A DNA stretch of 64,000 nucleotides from Acorus gramineus (Eukaryota; Streptophyta; Magnoliopsida; Acorales; Acoraceae), in assembly GCA_030737835.1 (NCBI GenBank), contig JAUJYN010000020.1:2294001-2358000 (forward strand). Direction: 5' to 3'. Positions 10,268 to 21,611 of this stretch are shown in pieces (the stretch's first letter is position 1; the number at the start of each line of letters is the position of its first letter). The notes under the pieces are model-generated. The model did no database searches and was not told the origin of the DNA. It worked only from the letters and a program-made list of their open reading frames with translations. A program made the position numbers and the translations under genes.

Positions 10268-10688
10268 CTGAAAAGACATCACCCCTTAATGAGCAATATG
10301 CCACATCCTCAAACTTGAAACTGGCGCCGCACGCGAACTCCATGGTTACCAGCAATACCGATGCACGAGAAAGAAGCTCCATTTTCGAGACGCAATCCAT
10401 ACCATAGAAATTGCAACCAATTCATCACTATCATACTACTGGCTGGAATCTCCTACCCAAGCCTTAATCCCGCAACAAGGGATCCAACAACTGACCCTGT
10501 TCAGTCGACCCAGTCGACAACTTAAGGGTGGGTCCAGGGGGGTCATGTCCACGTCAACGGATGCGAGGAGGCATGTCAGCAACCTAAGGTAACTTCTAAA
10601 ACAAGAGTACTCGGATGACAATCCTACGACTCATCATCTATACGACTAGACTTAGGCTCTGACAGGACCAGGCTCTGATACCAACTTT
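10268..10688 (-). repeat. Second copy of element C leader and gag start (truncated)
   Basis: It repeats 16463-16862 almost exactly. On the minus strand it holds a PBS (10672-10683, complementary to initiator tRNA-Met) next to the LTR at 10689, then the ATGCCTCCTCGCATC gag start, followed by non-coding sequence. It breaks off inside the Tat RNase H at about 10268. Confidence 0.8.
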
Positions 10689-13600
10689 TGTCATGCCCCA
10701 GGGCGGCCGTCCCCGAGACGTGGCAATAATGAAATATCAGCTATCAATACCTGAGGTCAATAAAGACTCCAACAACAACACACAAGGTGGCAAAGCAAAG
10801 ATAATGATAACTGACTGAAAAGCGGAAGCATAATATATAAACAATGTCTGTAAACCAAAAACATTATTACAGACTCGAATACACAATCACTGTCCTGTGA
10901 GAGCCAAGTCTAGTCCAAATAAAATACAACCTGTGCCACATGCACGATTTACAATACATAAAATGTCTCTAGGACTGCTGACAGCCTCGCACTCGCCACC
11001 CGCTAGAAGAACGCTCCACGCCCATAAGACCACGCCACAGGGAAGCTCTAGCTCCACGCCCAACACTGCCCCTGAAAAGAAACAGTATGCGAGGGGTGAG
11101 CTACAAGCTCAGTGAGTGGCTGGAAACCAATCACCATTACAACAGTTCAATGCTAACATAATTTCCTTTCAAGGAAAAACATGGGTAGAAACCCAATGGA
11201 TAACAAGGTCACGCGGCGGCGCGACCAACCTCACCCTCACCCTCACTCCCGGAGGAAGACTCTTGGGACTTTTGGGGAGAGACCATACCGTTGGTCGAAG
11301 AGACACGAAATTACTGGTCCACACAACACTACTGGATCACCAACCTCACCCTCACCCTCACTCCCGGAGGGAGACTCTTGGGTCTCTTGGGGAGAGACCA
11401 TACCGTTGGTCAACGAGACCCGGAATTACTGGTCTACACAACACTACTGGATCATCTACATCGAGATAACTGCCCAACGATGTCTTTGAACATTGATACG
11501 CAACCGGACCCAACAACTATGGGAACGGACGAACCACGAATGGGTCACGCGGCGACGTGTCTTCACCTCATCCTCACCCTCACCCTTTATAGGTGACATA
11601 GGACTTTTGGAGAGATTAGACTCCTCTACACCCTTGGTCCACCGATAGCCCTTTCCCCGGGTAGTCACTACCTGGTATGCTCCCACGATCAGTACGCTTT
11701 CGAACGCCTCGGTGGTACCTACCAATGGGAGCCCTCTATCAGGACAACTTTTCCAACGCCGGGAAGTTCCTACATCGGATCCAACGAAGGGGAGAACGAT
11801 TCCACGCTCGCAATATCATTCGTTAGCCCTCTCCCGGGTAGCCTCTACCTGGTATACCCCCACGATCAGTACATCTTGCCGCATGCATCGATAGTACCAA
11901 CAGGTGGGGGCCCTATGTCAGGACAGCTACAACCTGGGCCGCTTCAACACGGACGACATTGGGAGGAAACACTCCATGTTCGCAAAGCGAACCCAATGGA
12001 AAAACAACTACTCTCGATAATCACATATCGATGATAGCGAATACTATTGTACTCCCACATGGTTGCGTCGCTCGGACACAAGGGGGTTGCCTCTGCTCTC
12101 ACGCAGAAATAATCCCAAGGCACATAACCCAACAGGCGGTTCATATACACGCCTAGCACGGGTAGGCCTAGCTTAATGCCCCAACTACCGGCTTAAAAAA
12201 ACCGATAAGATAATGAATTCTTCTGAATTCCAAACGAGTGCATCGCTCGGATGCACGGGGCGATTACATCGCTAGCGCTCTAACTAATAAGGTACAACCC
12301 GGCAGCGGGTCATACCCACGCCTATTTCAGATAGGCCTATCAGTTTTAACATGCGCATATATATATCCAGGAGAATTATATCTAGCTATGTGCATGAACC
12401 ATATGCACAATCATCTAATAATTGACCATAAGGGTGACCCCTAACATGGATTTACATCATAAACAACAAATCATACAACATGCATACATGGTATGGCCCA
12501 CTTAAACATGCATACGTGGCCATTAATCATATAAGCACACAAGACATAACTTAAGCATGCGTTGGATATCACCAACTTAAAAGAAAGGGTCAAGCGTGAT
12601 CTCGCGCACTAACAGGTGCATGCCAATATTCCAAACGAACCTGAGTCGAGTAGGAAATCGCATCTACTTACTCAGTTCGTTTAGAGGGAGAGGGCGAGAG
12701 AGATCATCATCTCATGAAGCTGGTCATAGCTTTGCCCCATTAGCATGGGCGCAACAACTACACCATGCCCTCGAGTCTTATCGCAAGGGAATATTAGGCA
12801 GGTGCCCGTTATTAACCCAGACTTAATCATGCTGGATATTCCAATTAGTTGGTGGGAGTAGTATTACAATACTACCTAAGGCATGCCCTATTCTATACCT
12901 AAGACCCTAACTCCTGATACTACCACATTATCACCAAAGACACAAGCAAACAACTCCTTGACACAAAACCGAGCAAAACTGCCAAACCTGCTGCAACCAG
13001 CCCTACTACTTTGATCTCCACAGCACCCAATACACTTCCAAAAATTATGAAAAAATCATGCACATTCTATGATATGCTGGGATCATAATCCATAAGGACA
13101 TTAGAACTTAATTTTTGCCTCTACAAGCCCGAAACAAATTATTTCCAGAAGCAGGTCAATTCCTACGTGAATCTGGACAGGCTATGTAAAACTGGTTCTA
13201 ACGTACCCCACAAATATCATAATGACCCCAAATTTCATATATAACAACTAGACACATAGATGATCATATCATATGAGGACATAATCTTAAAAATGTGCCT
13301 CTAAATACTAGATTCACTGAGATATTAAAAACACAGAGTGCTGCCTTACCAAAACAGGGGGAGGGAAATGGGGAGATGTGGGGTTCTCGACACACCCACG
13401 ACCACCTCAACCACCACCACCACTACCACCACCTCATCAGCATCTCCTCAAGCCCTTCATGGCAGAAAACAGGGGTGCAAAGGGGCATGAGAAGGGGATA
13501 GAGAGAAGAGAAACAACAACAACAACAACACATACTCACCCTTTCTCACTCTTTCTTGTGCTTCTTCTTCATCTTTTCCTTCAATTGCTTCTTCCTCCTC

Positions 13601-14133
13601 CTTCTTCACACACAAAGAGGAGAAAAAAAGAGACCAAGAGAGAGAAGGTGTTCCACGAAATGGGAGAGAGGGGAAGAGAGAGAAAGGGAAAAAATGTCAT
13701 TTTCATGCCCAAATAGTGCCTAGGGGTGACCTTAAGGGGGGGTGAGGTTAGGGTTAGGCTCACCCACTCACATATCAAATAACCAAAGGTTTCTTCATCC
13801 CTAAGCAAGGTGGGGGTAAGGTTACCAAAGGTCACCACATCCCCAAAATATCTCACACTATTTGACCAACCAGGAACTCTTAAAACCCAGATACGGTTCG
13901 GAACTGCATATTTTTCAAAACGTTACCGGAATTCGATGAAATTTTTATGGGTAGTACGAAACAGTACCAGGACCCATAATATGCAGTTAGATTTTCAATC
14001 ATAGTACTCCAACTCCCGCAGGTAGCTAAAAGCTAAAATTATAGCGACTCCGATCGAAAAAGAAAAAGGCCCTGAATGACCCAGATGTGACCAAGGCTTA
14101 ACCGAAATGGCTCCAAATGACACAGGCATAACA
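10689..14133 (-). repeat. Element C LTR (downstream copy), type B
   Basis: The TG...CA boundaries are TGTCATGCC at 10689 and GGCATAACA at 14133 (plus-strand view). A polypurine tract abuts it at 14134 and a PBS at 10683, so both edges are certain. It contains the GTGAGGGTGAGGG tandem block in two copies (11220-11365), the hairpin TGAGC/GCTCA (11097-11111) and a GA-rich region (13490-13690). It lacks the GC-rich tract found in other LTRs here. Small open frames (for example 11116-11469) are repeat translations. Confidence 0.9.
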
Positions 14134-14146
14134 TTCTCCCCCCCTT
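14134..14146 (-). promoter_or_regulatory. Polypurine tract of element C
   Basis: On the minus strand AAGGGGGGGAGAA lies immediately before the LTR start TGTTATGCC, the place where plus-strand DNA synthesis is primed. Confidence 0.8.
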
Positions 14147-15230
14147 AGGAAATTTAGTCCTTGAAATTTAAGGAAACCCAAAGGGAAGACCGAATGTAGC
14201 AAGTATCACGCATAGACCTTTTGCTTCCAAGTGGTCTATGCACCAGACTGGCGCTACCGACACACTCTAATCAAAGGAACGGTCTTAGCGTGGAGCCTCT
14301 TCTCATGATGGTCCTTGACCTCGATCCACTGCTCCACGAACGATAAATCCAGCTCGAGGATGAGGCGGTCGAACAGAATGACATGAGCTGTATCGTGGAC
14401 ATAACGCCTCAGCCCTGAGACAAGGACGACGTCGTGGGCATGAGCCAGCTGTGGGGGAAAGGCTACATGACAAGCCACCTCCCCAATCCACTCAAAGACG
14501 AGAACCGGTCCGATGAAGGGCCGACTCAGCTTGCCCCGAACGTCGAAATAGAGGATGCCCTTAAACTGGGACACCTTCAGGAAAACATGGTCACCAAACC
14601 CGAAGGTAAGCTCCTGGCGACGATGACCTGCGTAGCCCTTCTGTCGATTCTGGGAGGTGCAGATGCACACACGAACCAACCTGGCCACCGCAAGGTCAAA
14701 TAACTAACTTATGGCCCCTCCAACTGGCGCTCCTCAACCGTCCCAACACAAGGGAGGTATAAAACTGCGCCTATAGAGTGCCTTTCACAGTACCATCAGG
14801 ATGCTCGAATGGCAGTCGTCTTGCAAGCATATCCCAACAAATGGGTGGTGCCTCACCCAACTGCCCTTATCATCGAGCACGCAAGCACTTACCATGTCCT
14901 CCAAGGTCTGAATTGTCCTCTTTGTCTGGCTGTCCATCGGCGATGAAACGCTATACTTAAATGGAGGCTCGCGCCAAAGCCTGCCAAGGCTGCGCCACAA
15001 CCTCAAAGTAACCCTCGCGTCTCAACCGAAAATAGCGCCGACCGGAGTGCCATGAAGACAAACAATCGCGAAGGTGAAAACCCACATTAAGGTGTCCAGA
15101 GACTCAATCAGTCGGATTAGGGAGGGAAGCGCGGACTTAGTCAGTCAGTCAATGATCACCTAGACGGCGTCGCGACTCGAACGTGACTTTTGCGAGTCCT
15201 CAACAATCCCTGATAACCCACTCCCATGTC
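14134..15230 (-). pseudogene. Element C integrase and chromodomain remnant
   Basis: The longest frame (14688-14254, minus) reads as the integrase C-terminal part: GFGDHVFLKVSQFKGI, then GKLSRPFIGPVLVFEWIGEV, then LRRYVHDTAHVILF. It is clearly collinear with the intact-looking integrase of the element at 41196-42665. Further upstream (to about 15230) only scattered fragments remain, such as a QTLEDMV-like catalytic-core end near 14910 and an ISDR-like region. Many frameshifts and stops make it non-functional. Confidence 0.75.
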
Positions 15231-15329
15231 CACTGAGGAATCTCGATGGACTGACGCTTTCCACTCAATGATGATTCTCGAACTTTGCCTGAGGGCATGC
15301 CATCCTGGGGAAACAAGGTCACCCATATC

Positions 15330-15900
15330 ACCTTTTCATCGCACCACTAGCAATCTCAATGAAGACTACCCCAAAGTAGTCCACGGAGGACCAATAAAAC
15401 TTTTGAGATCCACGAAGGCATCCGGCGCATTCGTCAACCCCGACAGCAGTACTTAAAACTCGTAGTGCCTGAAACGGTCACGAAAGGCCATCTACAGGAT
15501 GTCCAACTCCTGGATCTCCAACTTGTGGTACCCTTGTGCGAAGATCAATCTAAGAGAAGACACTAGCTCCCATAGCTGGTCAAACAGATCATCGATTCGC
15601 GGCAAGGGTAATTGATCTTCAACCTCCACGGGGAAATATAAACAACCCCTCGAACAATTAAGTTCAGATTCTGCTCCTCAAGCATGGCTGGCGCTCATGA
15701 TGACACTTACACGCTTGGTAAGCCGCTCAACCGCGCTTAATCCACAAGACACGCAATAAGGGGGGTCGTCGAACCTCGACAATGCCTATGCGATGTCATC
15801 TATCTGATAAGGCGGTTGAGTCCCATCACGAACGCTAGCATCGCGTCTCCTCATTTGCGACCAACGTGGGGCAAAACGCGACAGTATCCACAACTGTGCT
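15330..15900 (-). pseudogene. Element C reverse transcriptase remnant
   Basis: Minus-strand matches to the RT of the 42954-43895 frame are visible despite frameshifts: a [15 protein letters not shown] stretch near 15580-15610, a RHYEF-like box near 15450-15480 and TNAPDAF near 15420. The catalytic aspartate box is not recognisable. Identified only by collinearity with the better-preserved relative. Confidence 0.6.
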
Positions 15901-16460
15901 TCACATGCCGCCAGAGGTAGGTCGCTCAACTATAACCATTGGAACTCCAGCATCTTGCACTCCATGGGCAGATTCATCACAGGGAGTCCACGCTCTCGAC
16001 ATCATCCAGTAGCACTCTCCCGGTGTGGCCTCTACCTGGTAGCCTCCCAAGCCCACTATCTCTGCCATATGGGCGCACCAACAAGCATAGCATCTGGGAG
16101 CACCTCACAGGGCTCTGGCCTCAACCGGGCAGCTACAACGCACAATGATATATCGAAGTGACTCCAGATGCCACTATGGAACCCAGTCCACAAGCAATCG
16201 CCCACCAAGCTGCAATAGGATGTACCCAATCCCGATCGTACGCATCACCACTCGCTACAGCACCTTCCAAGTGAGAGGAAAAATCAATCATCAATTAGAT
16301 GCTTCATAGGTATTCCTTGACTGGGAAAAGAACTTTGGGAGGGCACCATGAAGTCCATATATAGGATATCCCGACAACCAAACAAGGAACACGGAGTACC
16401 CTAGCCCAGGTCTCAACCATGATCCCGCAAGGCCCCTTAATCCTGAGTAGGAAGGCTGGA
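15901..16460 (-). repeat. LTR-derived filler inside element C internal region
   Basis: Between gag and RT the expected coding sequence is replaced. The part 16310-16460 matches LTR middle sequence (compare 48290-48400) and ends on the minus strand in CCCAGTCAAGGAATACC. The same filler with the same right border occurs in the plus-strand element at 51517-51690. The remainder (15930-16150) shows weaker LTR-like similarity (TAGCCTCTACCTGGTA-type motifs). Confidence 0.6.
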
Positions 16461-16462
16461 AG

Positions 16463-16862
16463 AAGACATCACCCCTTAATGAGCAATATGCCACATCCTC
16501 AAACTTGAAACTGGCGCCGCACGCGAACTCCATGGTTACCAGCAATACCGATGCACGGGAAAGAAGCTCCATTTTCGAGACGCAATCCATACCATAGAAA
16601 TTGCAACCAATTCATCACTATCATACTACTGGCTGGAATCTCCTACCCAAGCCTTAATCCCGCAACAAGGGATCCAACAACTGGCCCTGTTCAGTCGACC
16701 CAGTCGACAACTTAAGGGTGGGTCCAGGGGGGTCACGTCCACGTCAACGGATGCGAGGAGGCATGTCAGCAACCTAAGGTAACTTCTAAAACAAGAGTAC
16801 TCGGATGACAATCCTACGATTCATCATCTATACGACTAGATTTAGGCTCTGATACCAACTTT
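16463..16862 (-). promoter_or_regulatory. Element C leader with PBS and gag start
   Basis: On the minus strand the PBS TGGTATCAGAGC (16857-16846) lies five nucleotides from the LTR edge and is complementary to the 3' end of initiator tRNA-Met. The start ATGCCTCCTCGC follows, equivalent to the gag start at 49535, but the frame closes within a few codons. Confidence 0.75.
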
Positions 16863-19800
16863 TGTCACACCCCAGGGCGGCCGTCCCCGAGACGTGGCAA
16901 TAATGAAATATCAGCTATCAATACCTGAGGTCAATAAAGACTCCAACAACAACACACAAGGTGGCAAAGCAAATATAGTGATAACTGATTGAAAAGCGGA
17001 AGCATAATATATAAACAATGTCTGTAAACCAAAAACATTATTACAGACTCGAATACACAATCACTGTCCTGTGAGAGCCAAGTCTAGTCCAAATAAAATA
17101 CAACCTGTGCCACATGCACGATTTACAATACATAAAATGTCTCTAGGACTGCTGACAGCCTCGCACTCGCCACCCGCTAGAAGAACGCTCCACGCCCATA
17201 AGACCACGCCACCGGGAAGCTCCAGCTCCACGCCCAACACTGCCCCTGAAAAGAAACAGTATGCGAGGGGTGAGCTACAAGCTCAGTGAGTGGCTGGAAA
17301 CCAATCACCATTACAACAGTTCAATGCTAACACAATTTCCTTTCAAGGAAAAACATGGGTAGAAACCCAATGGATAACAAGGTCACGCGGAGGCGCGACC
17401 AACCTCACCCTCACCCTCACTCCCGGAGGAAGACTCTTGGGACTTTTGGGGAGAGACCATACCGTTGGTCGAAGAGACGCGGAATTACTGGTCCACACAA
17501 CACTACTGGATCACCAACCTCACCCTCACCCTCACTCCCGGAGGGAGACTCTTGGGTCTCTTGGGGAGAGACCATACCGTTGGTCAACGAGACCCGGAAT
17601 TACTGGTCTACACAACACTACTGGATCATCTACATCGAGATAACTGCCCAACGATGTCTTTGAACATTGATACGCAACCAGACCCAACAACTATGGGAAC
17701 GGACGAACCACGAATGGGTCACGCGGCGACGTGTCTTCACCTCATCCTCACCCTCACCCTTTATAGGTGACATAGGACTTTTGGAGAGATTAGACTCCTC
17801 TACACCCTTGGTCCACCGGTAGCCCTATTCCCGGGTAGTCACTACCTGGTATACTCCCACGATCTGTACGCTTTCGAACGCCTCGGTTAGACCTATGGAT
17901 GGGAGCCCTCTGTCAGGACAACTTTTCCAACGCTGAGAAGTTCCTACATCGGATCCAACGAAGGGGAGAACGATTCCACGCTCGCAATATCATTCGTTAG
18001 CCCTCTCCCGGGTAGCCTCTACCTGGTATACCCCCACGATCAGTACATTTTGCCGCATGCATCGATAGTACCTACAGGTGGGGGCCCTATGTCAGGACAA
18101 CCAACCTGGGCCACTTCAACACGGACGACATTGGGAGGAAACACTCCATGTTCGCAAAGCGAACCCAATGGAAAAACAACTACTCTCGATAATCACATAT
18201 CGATGATAGCGAATACTATTGTACTCCCACACGGTTGCGTCGCTCGGACACAAGGGGGTTGCCTCTGCTCTCACGCAGAAATAATCCCAAGGCACATAAC
18301 CCAACAGGCGGTTCATATACACGCCTAGCATGGGTAGGCCTAGCTTAATGCCCCAACTACCGGCTTAACAAAACCGATAAGATAATGAATTCTTCTGAAT
18401 TCCAAATGAGTGCATCGCTCGGATGCACGGGGCGATTACATCGCTAGCGCTCTAACTAATAAGGTACAACCCGGCAGCGGGTCATACCCACGCCTATTTC
18501 AGATAGGCCTATCAGTTTTAACATGCGCATATATATATATCCAGGTGAATTATATCTAGCTATGTGCATGAACCATATGCACAATCATCTAATAATTGAC
18601 CATAAGGGTGACCCCTAACATGGATTTACATCATAAACAACAAATCATACAACATGCATACATGGTATGGCCCACTTAAACATGCATACGTGGCCATTAA
18701 TCATATAAGCACACAAGACATAACTTAAGCATGCGTTGGATATCACCAACTTAAAAGAAAGGGTCAAGCGTGATCTCGCGCACTAACAGGTGCATGCCAA
18801 TATTCCAAACGAATCTGAGTCGAGTAGGAAATCGCATCTACTGACTCAGTTCGTTCAGAGGGAGAGGGCGAGAGAGATCATCATCTCATGAAGCTGGTCA
18901 TAGCTTTGCCCCATTAGCATGGGCGCAACAACTACACCACGCCCTCGAGTCTTATCGCAAGGGAATATTAGGCAGGTGCCCGTTATTAACCCAGACTTAA
19001 TCATGCTGGATATTCCAATTAGTTGGTGGGAGTAGTATTACAATACTACCTAAGGCATGCCCTATTATATACCTAAGACCCTAATTCCTGATACTACCAC
19101 ATTATCACCCAAGACACATGAAAACAACTCCTTGACACACAACCGAGCAAAACTGCCAAACCTGCTGCAACCAGCCCTACTACTTTGATCTCAACAGCAC
19201 CCAATACACTTCCAAAAATTATGAAATAAATCATGCACATTCTCTGATATGCTGGCATCATAATCCATACGGATATTAGAACCTAATTTTGCATCTACAA
19301 GCCTGAAACAAATCATTTCCAGAAGTAGGTCAATTCCTACTCGAATCTGGACAGGCCATGCAAAACTTGTTCTAACTTACACCACAGATATCATAATGAC
19401 CCCAAATTTCATATATAACAACTAGACACATAGATGATCATATCATATGAATGTATAATCCTAGAAATGTGCCTTTAAATACTAGATTCACCAAGATCTT
19501 TAAAATACAGAGTGATGCCTTACAAAAACAGGGGGCGGGAAATGGGGAGATGCGGTGTTCTCGACACACCCACGACCACCTCAACCATCACCACCACTAC
19601 CACCACCTCATCAGCATCTCCTTAAGCCCTTCGTGGCAGAAAATAGGGGTGCAAGGGGGCATTAGAAGGGGACAGAGAGAAGAGAAATAACAACAACAAC
19701 AACACATACTCACCCTTTCTCACTCTTTCTTGTGCTTCTTCTTCATCTTTTCCTTCAATTGCTTCTTCCTCCTCCTTCACACACAAAGAGGAGAAAAAAA

Positions 19801-20310
19801 GAGACCAAGAGAGGGAGAGAAGGTGTTCCATGAAATGGGAGAGAGGGGAAGAGAGAGAAAGGGCAAAAAGGTCCTTTTCATGCCTAAATAGTGTATAGGG
19901 GTGACCATAAGGGGGGTGGTGAGGTTAGGGTTAGGCTCACCCACTCACATATCAAATAACCAAAGGTTTCTTCATCCCTAAGCAAGGTGGGGGTAAGGTT
20001 ACCAAAGGTCACCACATCCCCAAAATATCTCACACTATTCAACCAACCAGGAACTCTTAAAACCTGAATACGGTTCGGAACTGCATATTTTTCAAAACGT
20101 TACCAGAATTCGGTGAAATTTTTATGGGTAGTACAAAACAGTACTAGGACTCATAATATGCAGTTAGATTTTTAATCTGAGCACTCCAACTCCCACAGGT
20201 AGCTAAAAGCTAAAATTTTAGCGACTCCGATCGAAAAAGAAAAAGGCCCTGAATGACCCAGATATGACCAAGGCTTAACCGAAATGGCTCCAAATGACAC
20301 AGGCATAACA
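16863..20310 (-). repeat. Element C 5' LTR, type B
   Basis: Near-identical partner of 10689-14133 with the same termini (TGTCACACC at 16863, GGCATAACA at 20310). The PBS sits just left of 16863. High similarity of the pair implies recent insertion or gene conversion. Confidence 0.9.
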
Positions 20311-20695
20311 TTATTCCCATAGAGCTCAGGATCCCGACATTTCAGACAGAGAACTTTGAGCCACAGATCAACGAAGAAAATCTCGCGTTTGATCTCGACC
20401 TTAGGGACGAGCGGAGGGAAACAGCTTCGATCAAATGGCGAACTACTGGAACCAGATCGCACGAAGCTACAACAAGAGGGTTTCGCGATGATGCTTCCGA
20501 GTGGGGGACCTGGTCCTTCAAGAGGTATTCCCCGAATCCCGCAAAAGATCCGATGGTAAGCTCGAGCCCAATTGGGAAGGCCCGTACAAGGTCATCAGAT
20601 TGGGCCCCAAAGGAGCTTATTATTTGGAACGATTGAATGGAGAGACACTCATGAGACCTTGCAATGTAATGCATTTGAAAAAGTACCACTTTTGA
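20311..20695 (+). pseudogene. Tat-lineage integrase C-terminus
   Basis: Immediately after the LTR the plus-strand frame reads IPIELRIPTFQTENFEPQIN. After one frameshift near 20470 it continues as RVGDLVLQEVFPESRKRSDG, KLEPNWEGPYKVIRLGPKGA and ends CNVMHLKKYHF with a stop at 20693. This is the SH3-like integrase tail of Tat/Retand elements. The zinc-binding and catalytic-core domains that should precede it are missing, apparently lost when element C was inserted or recombined. Confidence 0.8.
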
Positions 20696-21611
20696 AATAA
20701 AAAAGTTTTTATTCGTATGAAATATTTCATGTGAATGAGAGCCCGTTCGAGGTCGCGCCTGAACTTGGTTTCAAATATAGCACTCCAGGGAGGTCGCGAG
20801 TATAGCACTCCACAGAGGTCGCGCGTTGATCCAGTTCAGGTCGATTGGATGAGCACTCTTTGTAAGAGGTCGCGCGGGGGACGCCCCATCCATCGATAAG
20901 CACTCGAGTAAAAGGTTTGCAAAAGTGAGACACATAGGTTACACTCAAACGATGAGGTCGTTCGGAAGTACAAGCTTCCCCCTATGCTCACACGGTCGTA
21001 TAGAGCCCAGGCTCTACGACCAACCCTTGGAGGTCGCTAGGAAAGGACGAGCAGGATTAGTCCCAGGACTTAATTTTGAAAGGGTACCTCCCTCTCGTCC
21101 TAAGCACTCCGTCTACAAAATCCGCAAGCAGGAGCTGAAGGAACGCACAAGACGCACTCGCACGACGAGGACAAAAAGAGGGATAACCTTCCCCTGCCAT
21201 TCTAGGGGCCCCGGCCCTACGGAGGTCGCGATGACGGGATAAGTCAGAGTTAGTCCATCGAGTAGGCGCAAAACTCTATTATCACGACAATAAGAACTCC
21301 AAACATTTAGATCATGCGAAAGCATGCAGACATGTAAAAGACAAGTCGTTTATGAAAACATTGTTTATTTTACAAAATGTCTAGGTCTGAGACCTGTCAT
21401 CAGGGCCAGAATCACGAACAGAAGGAGGATTAGCGGCGATACGAGGAGAGACGTTGCTGCATCTATCTTCATAATGATATCCTCAATTGTAGTTCTTCTC
21501 TGCACAAGTCGTCAAGGAATCCAAAAGTTCCTTCACCTGGTCCCTCATAGTCGTGAAGGCATCTGCTCAGCCCTTTGACAGACCGTCCTCATAAGCGACA
21601 GCACAGTTGGT
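20696..21611 (+). other. Tat element 3' spacer with dispersed GAGGTCGCG motifs
   Basis: No credible sense ORF is present. The motif GAGGTCGCG or a one-mismatch form recurs at about 20750, 20791, 20816, 20868 and 21220, with weaker forms near 20955 and 21030, several preceded by AGCACTCC. The segment separates pol from the antisense gene, whose poly(A) signal lies at 21364-21369. Its right end is the stop codon of that antisense gene. Confidence 0.55.
21364..21369 (-). terminator. Poly(A) signal of antisense gene 1
   Basis: AATAAA on the minus strand (within TAAAATAAACAA), about 240 nt downstream of the antisense stop codon. Plausible by sequence and position only. Confidence 0.4.

Larger units (their letters stand above)
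10268..20310 (-). mobile_element. Recombinant non-autonomous chromovirus (element C), minus strand
   Basis: Read on the minus strand the order is 5' LTR (20310-16863), PBS, degenerate internal region (16862-14134), LTR (14133-10689), then a second PBS and only the first 420 bp of another internal region (10688-10268). The two LTRs (3448 and 3445 bp) look nearly identical, and the two leader copies differ by only a few substitutions and one 16-bp indel. This LTR-internal-LTR-internal order indicates unequal recombination. The gag-pol remnants are too damaged to be functional, so movement relied on proteins from another element. No matching target duplication is visible at 10268/20311. Confidence 0.85.

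Noticed and set aside
11116..11770. Overlapping ORFs of about 100 codons repeated at 17290-17770 and inverted near 368-658
   Set aside because: These are translations of the GTGAGGGTGAGGG tandem block of the type-B LTR and are present in several frames. Conservation reflects recent duplication, not coding selection.
14434..14703. Plus-strand ORF of 89 codons
   Set aside because: It is the complement of the integrase C-terminal remnant on the minus strand, which has clear family signal. Similar shadows occur at 41319-41630 and 43296-43592.
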